64,000 nt of DNA from Undibacterium sp049340185 (lineage in GTDB: Bacteria > Pseudomonadota > Gammaproteobacteria > Burkholderiales > Burkholderiaceae_D): NCBI RefSeq assembly GCF_049340185.1, contig NZ_JBMPPC010000011.1, forward strand, positions 24,950-88,949. Direction: 5' to 3'. This document shows positions 17,022 to 26,426 of this stretch, piece after piece. The position numbers and the translations under genes were made by a program. The notes below the pieces were generated by a model. That model had not been told where the DNA came from and did no database searches. It saw only the letters and a program-made list of their open reading frames with translations. Within the stretch, counting starts at the first letter, position 1. Every line of letters starts with the position of its first letter.

Positions 17022-17909
17022 TCAAATTTTTTCTAGCTTCCGCTTCCTGTATTGCCTGATTTTTTTAAATACCCAGACACCGAATATCAAAAACAACAGC
17101 CAAGGCAATGCCAGCGCGATGAAGGTGACGACCGTCGCCAGTGCATCGAAGATATTGCGTACAAAACCAGAAGCGGCCTGGCTCAATGGCGCAAAGACAG
17201 AGGCATTGCTTGCGGATGCGATACTGATATTGAGAATTTCGGTATCGACACGTTTCATCAGGATGACGCGTTGTCCGCTCAAGGATTCGAGATCGGACTG
17301 GACTTGCACCAGCTGCTCGTTCACTTTAATCAGTGCATCAATATCGTTGCCCGCCTTGATGCGCAGGGCTTCCAGCCGACTACGAAAATCTTCTTTGAGC
17401 GCGATTTGTTTTGCGGTGTCTTCAATGCGGCCACTTAAATCTTCGGCATTGGTGCGCTGACTCGACAGCTTACCTTCGTGGCTCACGATCGCAATGAGCT
17501 TAGGGATATCCCCTGGCATTGCACGTAGCTTTATATGTGCATTGGTGAAATCACCACCGTTGACGTCACTGTCTAGTACATCGCAATTCTCGGCGACGTC
17601 GCAGGCATGTTTCAGGCTCTCAACCAGAGTCGTTATTTTAGCTTCAGTCAGATTGATGCCGATAGAATGTTCGTAGGCGAGATAGCGACGAGAGGCTTTC
17701 TTATCTTTTGATGATGCGCTCACTTCTGAGTCCGCCTCATTACCCTTAGACCGCCTCATATCCTGCATTGGGGCTGGAGCTACTTCCTGAACGATCATTG
17801 CTGCCGCTGGCGTTTGCCCTCGATCAAATGACAGTTCTGATTTTTTAGAACAAGCGCTGAGGATCGCTATCGGCAACACAATCAAGGTGCAGAGAATTTT
17901 TTTCATCAT
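17022..17909 (-). CDS. DUF4349 membrane-anchored lipoprotein
   Basis: The 295-aa product begins MMKKILCTLIVLPIAILSAC, a lipoprotein signal with lipobox LSAC. A DUF4349-like core follows, including a coiled-coil segment of about 60 residues (EDLSGRIEDTAKQIALKEDF through VNEQLVQVQSDLESL). A single C-terminal transmembrane helix (FIALALPWLLFLIFGVWVF) and a basic tail close it. The coiled coil and double anchoring are characteristic of the family; its function is not known. The upstream part of a longer frame (to 17,960) reads through a REP-like repeat and is rejected. Confidence 0.82.
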   Translation of the reverse strand: MMKKILCTLIVLPIAILSACSKKSELSFDRGQTPAAAMIVQEVAPAPMQDMRRSKGNEADSEVSASSKDKKASRRYLAYEHSIGINLTEAKITTLVESLKHACDVAENCDVLDSDVNGGDFTNAHIKLRAMPGDIPKLIAIVSHEGKLSSQRTNAEDLSGRIEDTAKQIALKEDFRSRLEALRIKAGNDIDALIKVNEQLVQVQSDLESLSGQRVILMKRVDTEILNISIASASNASVFAPLSQAASGFVRNIFDALATVVTFIALALPWLLFLIFGVWVFKKIRQYRKRKLEKI

Positions 17910-17925
17910 GGGATAAATAAGTATG

Positions 17926-17983
17926 TAGGCCGGGTGCAACCCGCGTTGTATTCGTTTCAAATAGATACGCGGTTTACACCTAC
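17926..17983. repeat. Degenerate REP-like inverted repeat
   Basis: GTAGGCCGGGTGCAACCCGC near 17,926 and CGCGGTTTACACCTAC near 17,968 are imperfect reverse complements. The core GGGTGCAACCCGCG is the same as in the element at 13,967, so both belong to one dispersed family. Confidence 0.6.
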
Positions 17984-18000
17984 CCTACTGGAGGCAGCGA

Positions 18001-18783
18001 TCAGAGCTTAGGCTTATTGCTGCGCTGTGATTCCTGATCGATCAGTTTTTTCTTTTCCAAAGCCTCTTTCGCGGCTTTGATGGAGGCTATATCGTGTCTC
18101 AGCTTAGGATTAATCAAGCTAACTGTGTATTGACTGAGGAGAGCCCCAGTCGAATCTCCAGCAGCGCCACTTAACCTAGAGATAACGGTGAATCCACATT
18201 TTTCACTGAATTTTCGTGGCAACCACATAGACAACTGCGTACCTGTGATTTGCCCCAGGTTATCCATATCATTGCCATCGGTATAGCAAGGAGCGATGCC
18301 GTAATAATCGCCGATTTTGACTGAAAAATATTGTTTGCCGCTGGCATCGTATTCCCACGACATCTCATTAAATTCCGCATGACTCGATTTGCCATACTTT
18401 TCTTCGAGAGATTCGCGCAAGGTCTTTCTGTTGATATATTTGTCTCTGTCGGGGATTTGTTGAGTTCTTCCGGCAAACCAGACGACACCCGCTTCGTTTT
18501 GCAACAGAATAAATTGATCTGTATAAAAAGGCGATGTATTAGGTTTGACAATTTTGGCCACGGCACTCAGGCCAACCACGCGCCCGTCACTGAGCTTGAT
18601 ATCGTCAAACGTATAGGCTGAATTGATTTTTTGCAGTGCCGGTTTGGCGGATGCCATTTGCCCGCCAATTTTGAAGCCGCTGATATCGGCTTCTTCGTAG
18701 GTCGCACTGTGAGAGACGCCGTGCGCCGCCAAAACTAAGGCAGCAAGAGCGAACTTGCTTGCCAAAACATACGTTTTTTGCAT
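18001..18783 (-). CDS. Exported hypothetical protein
   Basis: The 260-aa product starts at an ATG with GGAG nine bases upstream. It has a clear Sec signal peptide (ALAALVLAAHGVSHSATY). Two cysteines at EKCGF and APCYT in the mature part could form a disulfide, and the C-terminal ~40 residues are a charged helix. I do not recognise a family. It reads in the same direction as the DUF4349 gene, with a REP-like element between them. Confidence 0.75.
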   Translation of the reverse strand: MQKTYVLASKFALAALVLAAHGVSHSATYEEADISGFKIGGQMASAKPALQKINSAYTFDDIKLSDGRVVGLSAVAKIVKPNTSPFYTDQFILLQNEAGVVWFAGRTQQIPDRDKYINRKTLRESLEEKYGKSSHAEFNEMSWEYDASGKQYFSVKIGDYYGIAPCYTDGNDMDNLGQITGTQLSMWLPRKFSEKCGFTVISRLSGAAGDSTGALLSQYTVSLINPKLRHDIASIKAAKEALEKKKLIDQESQRSNKPKL

Positions 18784-19025
18784 ATTTAAAAACTCCGTTG
18801 AAGTGGGACTGGAATGTCAGCAAAGAAACTACTGTATTTTCAATAATGACAAGTAATTTCCGAAAAAAATTATAACAAAATTAATAAAATTAACCTATTT
18901 TTTATTATGTTTTTTATATGTAAAGTCATTGAACTATTGTCACCAATCCCCGTCAGAGATGTGATCTTGTGATCATCAACACTCGACTCATCATTGAGAA
19001 AACTAAGAGAAACCTAAGGAAACCC

Positions 19026-19886
19026 ATGAAAATTCGCCTCTCCGGTTTGTTGTCTGCTTTATTGCCAGGTCTGTTGATTGCCGTCACCTTATGTGCGGGC
19101 GGCTGCACTACCGTGAATTACACCGCGCAGCAATTCATTCCCAAAGATCCGGGCAAAATTAGCTTATTGAAAACGACTGCACCGGCGTATCAGATTGAGA
19201 ATCTGGAATACACACAGGTTGATGGCGCAGTCAGTCGCGGCGTGTATATACGCAAGCCCGGTGCGGACTTCACGGTACTGTACTTTATGGGGAGCGGTGT
19301 ACGGATCGATGCGAACGGTGCTTATTTTGCGAAGGCGTTTACGGACTTGAACGCGAATGTGATCAGCTTCGATTATCGCGGTTTTGGCCGCAGCGATTCT
19401 AACGGCAAACCGCATAGCCTGATCGAGCTGGAGAGTGATACGCTGGCCTTATACGACTATGTACGCAAGATGGTGCCTGGTAAGCTGGTAGTGCACGGCC
19501 ATTCTTTCGGCAGTTTTGTGGCTGCCAGACTAGCCAGCCAGCGCACGGTTGATGCAATAGTGTTAGAAGGTACCGGAACCACCGCACTCGCCTACTCAGA
19601 AAATATGGTGCCATGGTTCGCTAAACCTTTCGTCAAGATCAACTTGGACCAGGAACTGATGTCTATCGACAACCGCGCTGCATTGCGCAGTTATGCAGGC
19701 CCCGTGCTGATCATCAACGGCGTCAATGATGCACAGACGCCAGCACCAACGGCACGCGACTTGTTTACCAGCATTCCGCGAACTAACAAGCGCTATGAAG
19801 AAGTCGCAGGAGCGGGTCACATGAACGCGATGAGCAAGCCGGAAACGCTCAAAGCTTATCGCGAGTTTTTGAACGGTCAATTCTGA
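19026..19886 (+). CDS. Alpha/beta-hydrolase lipoprotein
   Basis: The 286-aa product has a signal peptide ending in the lipobox-like CAGGC, so it is probably a lipoprotein of the cell envelope. The alpha/beta-hydrolase fold is shown by the nucleophile elbow VHGHSFGSFVAAR (GHSFG), the Asp region VLIINGVNDAQTPAPT and the catalytic His in GAGHMNAM. FDYRGFGRSD before the elbow is typical of the BEM46-like/serine peptidase group. The substrate is unknown. AAGGA lies six bases before the ATG at 19,026; the longer frame to 18,969 was rejected. The 242 bases separating it from the divergent exported protein are very AT-rich. Confidence 0.88.
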   Translation: MKIRLSGLLSALLPGLLIAVTLCAGGCTTVNYTAQQFIPKDPGKISLLKTTAPAYQIENLEYTQVDGAVSRGVYIRKPGADFTVLYFMGSGVRIDANGAYFAKAFTDLNANVISFDYRGFGRSDSNGKPHSLIELESDTLALYDYVRKMVPGKLVVHGHSFGSFVAARLASQRTVDAIVLEGTGTTALAYSENMVPWFAKPFVKINLDQELMSIDNRAALRSYAGPVLIINGVNDAQTPAPTARDLFTSIPRTNKRYEEVAGAGHMNAMSKPETLKAYREFLNGQF

Positions 19887-19947
19887 GTGTTGACTTGCTT
19901 ACAGTGCGCTCACTCGATCATTGGATTTGGCAGCAACCTCTGCCAAT

Positions 19948-20550
19948 TCATAGCAACAGATTCAGGGCGAGCGCCCACATCATGATTGCGATACCACCGT
20001 CAAGAATACGCCATGCAACTGGTCTGGCAAATAATGGCGTCAACAACCTGGCACCGTAACCGAGCGCCATGTACCATATTGCAGCATTACACAGCGCACC
20101 TAGTCCGAACCAGAGCTTGCCCTGTCCCTCTTGCTGCGCGCCGACCACACCCAGCAAGACCAGCAAATCCAGATACACGTGTGGATTCAGCAGCGTAACT
20201 GCAAGCGCTGCGGCCAGAGCCTGCACCCGGCTAATTTTGGTATCGCCGCCAGCGACTTGCAGGGTTTGGGTTTGTAAAGCCGAGCGCAAGGCACGCGCAC
20301 CATACCAGAACAGGAAGGCGGCACCACCCCAGCTGGCAACACGCATCCATGCCGGATTGTGGCTCAGCAAACTCCCCATTCCCATAATGCCCATCGCGAT
20401 TAGTACAGCTTCGCAGGCGACACACACCAGTACGGTGATCGCGACATGATCACGCCGCAGCCCCATGCGCAGCACATGTGCATTTTGTGAGCCGATTGCC
20501 ATGATCAGGCTGGCACTCAGCCCCATGCCTTTTAAGAAAAACGTCAACAT
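19948..20550 (-). CDS. argO: LysE/ArgO-family amino-acid exporter
   Basis: The 200-aa product is a LysE-superfamily inner-membrane exporter with about six hydrophobic segments. The N-terminal block MAIGSQNAHVLRMGLRR matches the G-x-Q-N(A/x)HVL(R/x)xG signature of LysE/ArgO proteins, and LLNPHVYLDLLVLLG is the second conserved motif (NPHVYLD). These proteins export arginine or lysine when internal levels are high. The divergently transcribed neighbour 104 bases away is an ArgP/LysG-type LysR regulator, the usual activator of such exporters, which supports the assignment. Whether it prefers arginine or lysine cannot be told from sequence. Confidence 0.9.
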   Translation of the reverse strand: MLTFFLKGMGLSASLIMAIGSQNAHVLRMGLRRDHVAITVLVCVACEAVLIAMGIMGMGSLLSHNPAWMRVASWGGAAFLFWYGARALRSALQTQTLQVAGGDTKISRVQALAAALAVTLLNPHVYLDLLVLLGVVGAQQEGQGKLWFGLGALCNAAIWYMALGYGARLLTPLFARPVAWRILDGGIAIMMWALALNLLL

Positions 20551-20654
20551 CTGCGCCGCTCCTGCCTCTTTGAATAAGCTTGCATAGTGCAGCTCTTTAC
20601 GACTAAGCTGAAGTAAATTTAATTTATTTACGACTCCATTAAAATTTCTTAATC

Positions 20655-21551
20655 ATGAAATTCGATACACGCCAGTGCGCAGCCTTGATGAGTGTGATTG
20701 ATAGCGGCAGCTTCGAGGCAGCAGCTCAGCAACTGAGTCTGACCCCGTCTGCCCTCTCGCAAAGAATCAGAGCGCTGGAAATCCAGCTTGGCACCACCTT
20801 GGTTATTCGTAGTCGTCCCTGTCGCGCCACACCCGCAGGACAGCGCCTATTGCAGCACTTGCGACGCGTCGCTGAAATGGAGCAGGACTTATCTGGTATG
20901 TTTGCCGATCAGCCACAGACACCGGTCAGCATTGCACTTGCCGTCAATGCGGATAGCCTTGATAGCTGGGTCTTGCCTGCGCTGGCCGACTTTCTGATCA
21001 AAGAAAATATTCTGCTGGATCTGTGCATCGATGATCAGGAGCACACACATGCCTTGCTGGAAAACGGCATGGTGCTTGGCTGTATTTCGGCAGAGCCGCA
21101 GGCAATGCGTGGCTGTGAGGCCGAAGCGCTGGGCAACATGCGTTATCAGGCGGTTGCGAGCAAAGCCTTTTGCGCACGCTGGTTCCCGCAGGGAATGCAA
21201 CGCGAAAGCGCGCGGCTGGCGCCGGTACTCACCTTCAATCGCAAAGATAAATTGCAATCCCAGTTTTTGCTTGAGCATTTCGGCTTACCCGAAAATGCCT
21301 GCCCGCGTCATCACATCCCCGCTACTGCGCCGTATAACCGCGCCATCGCACTTGGCCTGGGATGGGGAATGATTCCAGAGCTGATGCTGAAGGAAATGCA
21401 GCCAGAACCCGAACTCATCCGCCTGGCACCAGACAGTCCCGTGGATGTCGCTCTGTACTGGCATCGCTGGAAAGTACAATCGCCACGTCTGGCGCGGCTG
21501 TCGGCCAAGTTAGTGGAAAGTGCCAGGCGTGCGCTGCTATCTGGAACATGA
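20655..21551 (+). CDS. argP: ArgP/LysG-family LysR transcriptional regulator
   Basis: The 298-aa product has an N-terminal winged helix-turn-helix (CAALMSVIDSGSFEAAAQQL followed by LTPSALSQRIRALE) and a C-terminal substrate-binding domain. It is the same length as E. coli ArgP (297 aa). Members of this group sense lysine/arginine and activate the exporter gene argO. The shared 104-base region with the exporter, AT-rich with TAAATTTAATTTATTTA, is the expected place for its operator. Assignment to the ArgP subgroup rests on the divergent pairing with the LysE-type gene and overall sequence pattern. Confidence 0.9.
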   Translation: MKFDTRQCAALMSVIDSGSFEAAAQQLSLTPSALSQRIRALEIQLGTTLVIRSRPCRATPAGQRLLQHLRRVAEMEQDLSGMFADQPQTPVSIALAVNADSLDSWVLPALADFLIKENILLDLCIDDQEHTHALLENGMVLGCISAEPQAMRGCEAEALGNMRYQAVASKAFCARWFPQGMQRESARLAPVLTFNRKDKLQSQFLLEHFGLPENACPRHHIPATAPYNRAIALGLGWGMIPELMLKEMQPEPELIRLAPDSPVDVALYWHRWKVQSPRLARLSAKLVESARRALLSGT

Positions 21552-21667
21552 AGGCGGGATGAGGCGAGGCAACCGGGTAAGAAGGGCTTGAGAAAGGCTT
21601 GAGAAAGGCCCTATGTTAAACTTGCCGCCCTCTGCCCTCTCCGCATGGGCGCAACAGGATACGCATC

Positions 21668-23149
21668 GTGACGACAACTTCTAGCATCAATCAGCTTTTT
21701 CCTCAGCCTTTGTGGCAATGGTTTTCTCAAATTTGTGCGATTCCGCATCCGTCTAAACATGAAGCGGCATTGAGCGCGCACATCCAGTCCTGGGCGAAAG
21801 AACGCGGCCTGTCTGTGATAGTCGATCATGTCGGCAATCTGATCATACGCAAACCGGCGACCGCAGGAATGGAAGATCGCAAGACCGTCGTAATTCAGGC
21901 ACATCTGGATATGGTGCCGCAGAAGAATGCTGACAAGGTGCACGACTTTGTCACCGATCCGATTCAGCCTTGGATCGATGGTGACTGGGTCAAAGCGAAC
22001 GGCACCACACTGGGTTCGGACAATGGCATCGGCATGTCATCGGCGCTGGCGATTCTTGGTTCTGACGATATCCGGCACGGCCCGCTGGAAGTCTTGTTGA
22101 CGGTTGATGAAGAGGCTGGCATGACAGGTGCGTTTGGCCTGCAAGCGGGCATGCTGGATGCTGAGATTCTGATCAATACGGATTCCGAACAAGAAGGTGA
22201 AATCTACATGGGTTGCGCCGGTGGTGTCGATGCCGAGATCAGTTTGCCACTGCAATGGCAGGCAGCTCAAGCAGGCCACATCGCCTTCACACTGAGCATC
22301 TCTGGCCTCAAGGGCGGTCACTCTGGCGTGAACATTCATCTGGGTCGTGGCAATGCAAATAAATTACTTGCACGCTTTTTGGCAGGTCATGCGTCAGAGT
22401 TGGGGCTGGCGCTGAGTGAGCTCAAAGGCGGCTCCTTACGTAATGCAATCCCGCGTGAGGCGCAATGCAGCTTTACGATGCCTGCAGACAAAGCAGATCT
22501 GCTGCAACAGCGCGTGATGCAATACCAAGATATCTTGCAGAAGGAACTCGCCAAAGTAGAGCCCGCGCTGAAACTTAGTGTCACCCCATCGACCACTCAG
22601 ACAATGCCGCTGCGCACCATGCAGGCAAACACGCAAAAGATGCTGGTCAACCTGATTAATAGCTGCCCGAACGGCGTGATCCGTATGAGCGACGAGATCA
22701 TCGGCGTAACCGAGAGCTCACTCAATGTCGGCGTCATCAGTACGCTCGACGACAGCGTCAGCATCGTCTGCATGATCCGTTCGCTGATCGACAGTGGTCG
22801 CGAAAACATTGAAAGCACCCTGCAATCATTGAGCGATCTGGCAGGCGCCAGTATCGCATTCACCGGCTGCTACCCGGGCTGGAAGCCAGACACCAGCTCA
22901 CCTGTAATGGCGATCGTGAAGAATACTTACGAAAGTATTTATCAAAAAGAACCGACGATCATGGTGATCCATGCAGGACTGGAATGCGGTCTGTTTAAAA
23001 AACATTATCCCGATCTGGACATGGTCTCAATCGGCCCGACAATCCGCTTTCCGCATGGTCCGGATGAGATGGTGAATATCACGACGGTCGGACAATTCTG
23101 GACACTATTGCTGGCGGTATTGGAGCGGATTCCAGCGAAGGCGGCTTAG
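21668..23149 (+). CDS. pepD: Cytosol non-specific dipeptidase (aminoacyl-histidine dipeptidase)
   Basis: The 493-aa product is an M20-family di-zinc dipeptidase similar in length to E. coli PepD (485 aa). It splits Xaa-His and many other dipeptides in the cytoplasm. Metal ligands and catalytic residues are seen in VIQAHLDMVPQ (His, Asp), GSDNGIGMSSALA (bridging Asp), VDEEAGMTG (catalytic Glu pair) and NTDSEQEGEI (Asp); the final His lies in IGPTIRFPHGPDE. The lid/dimerisation domain is inserted in the middle. The start is a GTG at 21,668. It stands alone, 116 bases after argP, with a hairpin downstream. Confidence 0.95.
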   Translation: MTTTSSINQLFPQPLWQWFSQICAIPHPSKHEAALSAHIQSWAKERGLSVIVDHVGNLIIRKPATAGMEDRKTVVIQAHLDMVPQKNADKVHDFVTDPIQPWIDGDWVKANGTTLGSDNGIGMSSALAILGSDDIRHGPLEVLLTVDEEAGMTGAFGLQAGMLDAEILINTDSEQEGEIYMGCAGGVDAEISLPLQWQAAQAGHIAFTLSISGLKGGHSGVNIHLGRGNANKLLARFLAGHASELGLALSELKGGSLRNAIPREAQCSFTMPADKADLLQQRVMQYQDILQKELAKVEPALKLSVTPSTTQTMPLRTMQANTQKMLVNLINSCPNGVIRMSDEIIGVTESSLNVGVISTLDDSVSIVCMIRSLIDSGRENIESTLQSLSDLAGASIAFTGCYPGWKPDTSSPVMAIVKNTYESIYQKEPTIMVIHAGLECGLFKKHYPDLDMVSIGPTIRFPHGPDEMVNITTVGQFWTLLLAVLERIPAKAA

Positions 23150-23478
23150 GCTAGTTGCGGCAACGTACGCTCATCATCGTCGCCCACTATCATCACCCAT
23201 TCAGGTCACCCATTTATCTCATGTGATAGATGGGTGATGCGTCTGTCTCAGCAAACTTATTAAGCGCCGGATGCATCGGGTTAGCACATCACACCGGCGG
23301 GTCGAATCTCATTGTAATCCCCATCAGCCTCTTGACGACGGAGAGGAACTTAGCCGAACATCATGATGTCTACCATCTAGTGATACAAAAGACTATGTAA
23401 CAGTACCGTGTCACTCTCACCCTGCGTCATACGGTAACGACCATCCAGAATTTATCCCTATCTGAAAGTAACGATGTC
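23150..23478. other. 329-base intergenic region after pepD
   Basis: No gene is supported. TCACCCAT occurs at 23,193-23,200 and again at 23,206-23,213; the second pairs with ATGGGTGA at 23,230-23,237 to form a hairpin without a T-run. Further on, GCATCGGGTTAGCAC resembles fragments of REP-like elements. The last 60 bases are the leader of the M13 peptidase gene. Confidence 0.5.
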
Positions 23479-25560
23479 ATGAAACGCCCCCTTCTCAATA
23501 CCCTCACCGCCAGCACTCTCGGCACACTCAGCGCATTCATTGTTATGAGTGCACTTATCTACCCAGTCTATGCAGCAGATACTGCAGTCACCGTTGGCAC
23601 ATTAAGTTCGGGCATACAAACCGACAGCATCGATAAAACGGTGCGGGCACAAAATGATTTTTACCGGTATTCACAAGGTGCGTGGCTGAAGGCAACCGAG
23701 ATCCCGTCAGATAAATCCGACTGGGGTACGTTCATGAAAGCGCGTGAAGACGTGCAGCAGCAATTGCGCACCATCGTTGAAGACGCTGCCAATCAGTCAA
23801 ACAAAATCGTAGGAAGCAATCAGCAAAAAATCGGTGATCTGTACAACAGCTTCTTGGATCAGAAAAAGCTTGATGCGCTGGGTATCCAGTCACTCAGCAC
23901 AGAGCTGGCAACGATCGCGGCACTGAGCGATAAAAAACAACTGACCGCACTGATCGCCCATCTGCAATCCATTGGTGTGACCACACCATATCGGATGAAC
24001 GTAGGTCAAGATAATAAAAATTCGACGCAGTACATTGTCGGTATCGCCCAATCGGGACTAGGCTTGCCCAACCGTGATTATTACCTGAAGCGGGACGATG
24101 CCAAGATGGCAGACATCCTCGCGAAGTATCAGGCACATATTGAAAAAATGCTGAGTCTCGCGGGAGATAAAGAGGCCGCAGCTAATGCCAGAAACATCGT
24201 TGCCTTAGAGACCGGGCTCGCCAAAGTTCAATGGACGCAGGTACAGAATCGCGACCCGATCAAAACTTATAACAAACTCGATATCCAGCAACTCAACGCG
24301 CTGACACCAGCCTATGACTGGTCCACCTATTTGCAAGCCGCCGGCGTTGCAGGCAAGGTCAATGCCGTCGTGGTGGAACAACCCAGTTTCCTCACAGGGT
24401 TGAACGAGATAATACAAAATACCTCACTCGATACTTGGAAGACCTATTTCACATGGCATCTGATCAGTAATTCCAGTCCTTATTTATCGACTGCGTTTGT
24501 TGATGAAAACTTTGCGTTTAAAGGTGTGATCCTTGCTGGCATCAAAGAAAATCGTTCACGTGATAAACGCGGCGTAGCATTGGTTGATCAGGTCATGGGC
24601 GAAGCCGTCGGTCAGGCCTATGTCGAAAAATATTTTGCACCTGAAGTCAAAGCCCGCACAGAAAAAATGGTGCGCTATTTCCTCGCCGCATTTAAAGAAA
24701 GTATCGATACTCTCGACTGGATGAGTCCAGAAACCAAAAAGCAAGCACAAGCCAAACTCGCCAAAATCAGTGTCAAGATCGGCTACCCCAGCAAGTGGCA
24801 TGACTACTCTGCCATTCAGATCAGCAAAGACGATTTGCTCGGCAATCTGATGCGACTGCGTATGGCAGAACATGTCTTACAAATGGCCAAACTCGGTAAG
24901 CCTATCGATCGTGAAGAATGGCACATGACACCGCAAACGGTGAATGCCTATTACAGCCCGGAAATGAATGAAATCGTCTTTCCCGCAGCGCGCCTGCAAT
25001 CACCGCTATTTAATGTGAACGCAGAAGACGCTGTCAACTACGGTGCGCTCGGCATCTCGATTGGTCATGAGATTAGTCACGCCTTTGATGATCAGGGTTC
25101 GCAATATGACGGCGATGGCAATCTGCGCGACTGGTGGACCAAAGAAGACCGCGAAAAATTCAATCGCAAAACCAAGGCATTGGTTGAGCAGTACAACGGC
25201 TATAGCCCGGTGCCAGGCCATTTTCTAAATGGTGAATTGACACTCGGCGAAAACATCGCGGATAACGCCGGTATCGTTATGGCACTGCGCGCCTACAAGT
25301 TATCGCTGGAAGGCAAACCCGCGCCGGTGATTGACGGCTGGACGGCAGAACAGCGCTTGTTCATGGGTCTGGCACAAGCACGTCGCAACAAATCGCGTGA
25401 ACAACGTTCGCTGGCGCTGATCAAAACCGATCCGCATTCTCCCGGCGAGTTCCGCGTTAATGGGAGCTTGAAGAATCATCCGGATTTTTATACCTCCTTT
25501 GATGTGAAGCCGGGTGACCAGATGTACCTGCCACCGGAGCAGCGCGTATCGATCTGGTAA
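23479..25560 (+). CDS. M13-family zinc metallopeptidase (PepO/neprilysin-like)
   Basis: The 693-aa product has a Sec signal peptide (to about ALIYPVYAADT) and the two-domain layout of M13 oligopeptidases, which act on short peptides in the periplasm or outside. The zinc-binding helix is SIGHEISHAFDDQGS (HExxH), the third ligand is in LGENIADNAG, and NAYYSPEMNEIVFPA is the conserved NAxY substrate-binding block. The C-terminus ends as in the family, with DQMYLPPEQRVSIW. In the mature start region, DKTVRAQNDFYRYSQGAWL is the usual N-terminal motif. It is a single gene followed by a clear terminator. Confidence 0.93.
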   Translation: MKRPLLNTLTASTLGTLSAFIVMSALIYPVYAADTAVTVGTLSSGIQTDSIDKTVRAQNDFYRYSQGAWLKATEIPSDKSDWGTFMKAREDVQQQLRTIVEDAANQSNKIVGSNQQKIGDLYNSFLDQKKLDALGIQSLSTELATIAALSDKKQLTALIAHLQSIGVTTPYRMNVGQDNKNSTQYIVGIAQSGLGLPNRDYYLKRDDAKMADILAKYQAHIEKMLSLAGDKEAAANARNIVALETGLAKVQWTQVQNRDPIKTYNKLDIQQLNALTPAYDWSTYLQAAGVAGKVNAVVVEQPSFLTGLNEIIQNTSLDTWKTYFTWHLISNSSPYLSTAFVDENFAFKGVILAGIKENRSRDKRGVALVDQVMGEAVGQAYVEKYFAPEVKARTEKMVRYFLAAFKESIDTLDWMSPETKKQAQAKLAKISVKIGYPSKWHDYSAIQISKDDLLGNLMRLRMAEHVLQMAKLGKPIDREEWHMTPQTVNAYYSPEMNEIVFPAARLQSPLFNVNAEDAVNYGALGISIGHEISHAFDDQGSQYDGDGNLRDWWTKEDREKFNRKTKALVEQYNGYSPVPGHFLNGELTLGENIADNAGIVMALRAYKLSLEGKPAPVIDGWTAEQRLFMGLAQARRNKSREQRSLALIKTDPHSPGEFRVNGSLKNHPDFYTSFDVKPGDQMYLPPEQRVSIW

Positions 25561-25951
25561 ATACATAAAAAGTGAGTCGCAGATGGCGGACAAATACTGT
25601 CCACCATTTTTTTGTTCCGAGCTTATCTGCTTGTGTATTTATTTAGATACTTATTTGGGTACTTATTTGGGCATTGCTGAGTAATTTTCGTATTTTTTAA
25701 AATGAATCCGCAACACCCATGCGGCTTCCAGAGCATTTATGCGCCACGAGGCGCTTAAAGTATGCGGTTCGCTTTTTAGAATTTTAAAAAAACGCCCTAC
25801 TGATCATATCGCTTCAGAGCTAAAGCCACTAAATGGACGACGTTCTCAGCTACAATGCCGGCACGACGCTGATCACGGCAACACTACATTCAATGACCGG
25901 GATTGCCTGCACAGCTCCCGGCATTACTCACTGTTTCTACCGAAAGAATTC
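25561..25951. other. 391-base intergenic region with terminator and repeat fragments
   Basis: After the M13 terminator there is a tandem duplication of TACTTATTTGGG (around 25,648-25,672). A fragment near 25,715-25,757 shares CATGCGGCTT and GCCACGAGGCGC with the 145-base repeat family. A reading frame open from 25,739 crosses this repeat debris and is not coding until the glutaredoxin start at 25,952. Confidence 0.55.
25583..25613 (+). terminator. Intrinsic terminator of the M13 peptidase gene
   Basis: ATGGCGGACA and TGTCCACCAT form a 10-bp stem with one mismatch and a 5-base loop, followed directly by TTTTTTT, 22 bases after the stop codon. Confidence 0.85.
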
Positions 25952-26332
25952 ATGAAATACTTTTTCAGATTCATCCGTACCATCCTTGGTCCTTTCATGT
26001 TGCTGAACGAATATCTGGCGCGGCCAAAAGGCCTGGAGCGCACACCCGATGCGCAAAAAAATGTCGATGCCGCTTGTAAAAAACTGGCGCTATATCAGTT
26101 CAACACCTGCCCGTTTTGCATCAAAGTCCGTCAGGAAATGCGCCGGCTCTCTTTAAGCATAGAACTGCGTGATACCCAGGGATCAAAACAACACCGCGAC
26201 ACCTTACTGGCACAAGGCGGTAGTCCGAAAGTGCCTTGCCTGAGCATCACTAGCGATGACGGCAGCGTGAAATGGCTCTATGAGTCACGTGACATCATGG
26301 CGTATCTGGATCAACGTTTTGCAAGAAGCTGA
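25952..26332 (+). CDS. Glutaredoxin-domain protein with hydrophobic N-terminus
   Basis: The 126-aa product carries a glutaredoxin/GST N-terminal fold: KLALYQFNTCPFCIKVRQEM contains the CPFC redox motif, GGSPKVPCLSI the cis-proline block, and LYESRDIMAYLDQRF the glutathione-binding ES(R)DI segment. A ~25-residue N-terminal extension (MKYFFRFIRTILGPFMLLNEY) is hydrophobic and may tether it to the membrane. It would reduce disulfides or act with glutathione in the cytoplasm. The start at 25,952 was chosen over an upstream frame that runs through repeat sequence. The neighbouring gene encodes a TfoX-like protein. Confidence 0.85.
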   Translation: MKYFFRFIRTILGPFMLLNEYLARPKGLERTPDAQKNVDAACKKLALYQFNTCPFCIKVRQEMRRLSLSIELRDTQGSKQHRDTLLAQGGSPKVPCLSITSDDGSVKWLYESRDIMAYLDQRFARS

Positions 26333-26426
26333 AAGTCTGCTTAATTGCAACTGGGTACAGTCGACGGTGTTTTAGAGCGATAGCGACAGCAAATAAACAG
26401 ATAACGATCATCAGGCAGGAATCACC

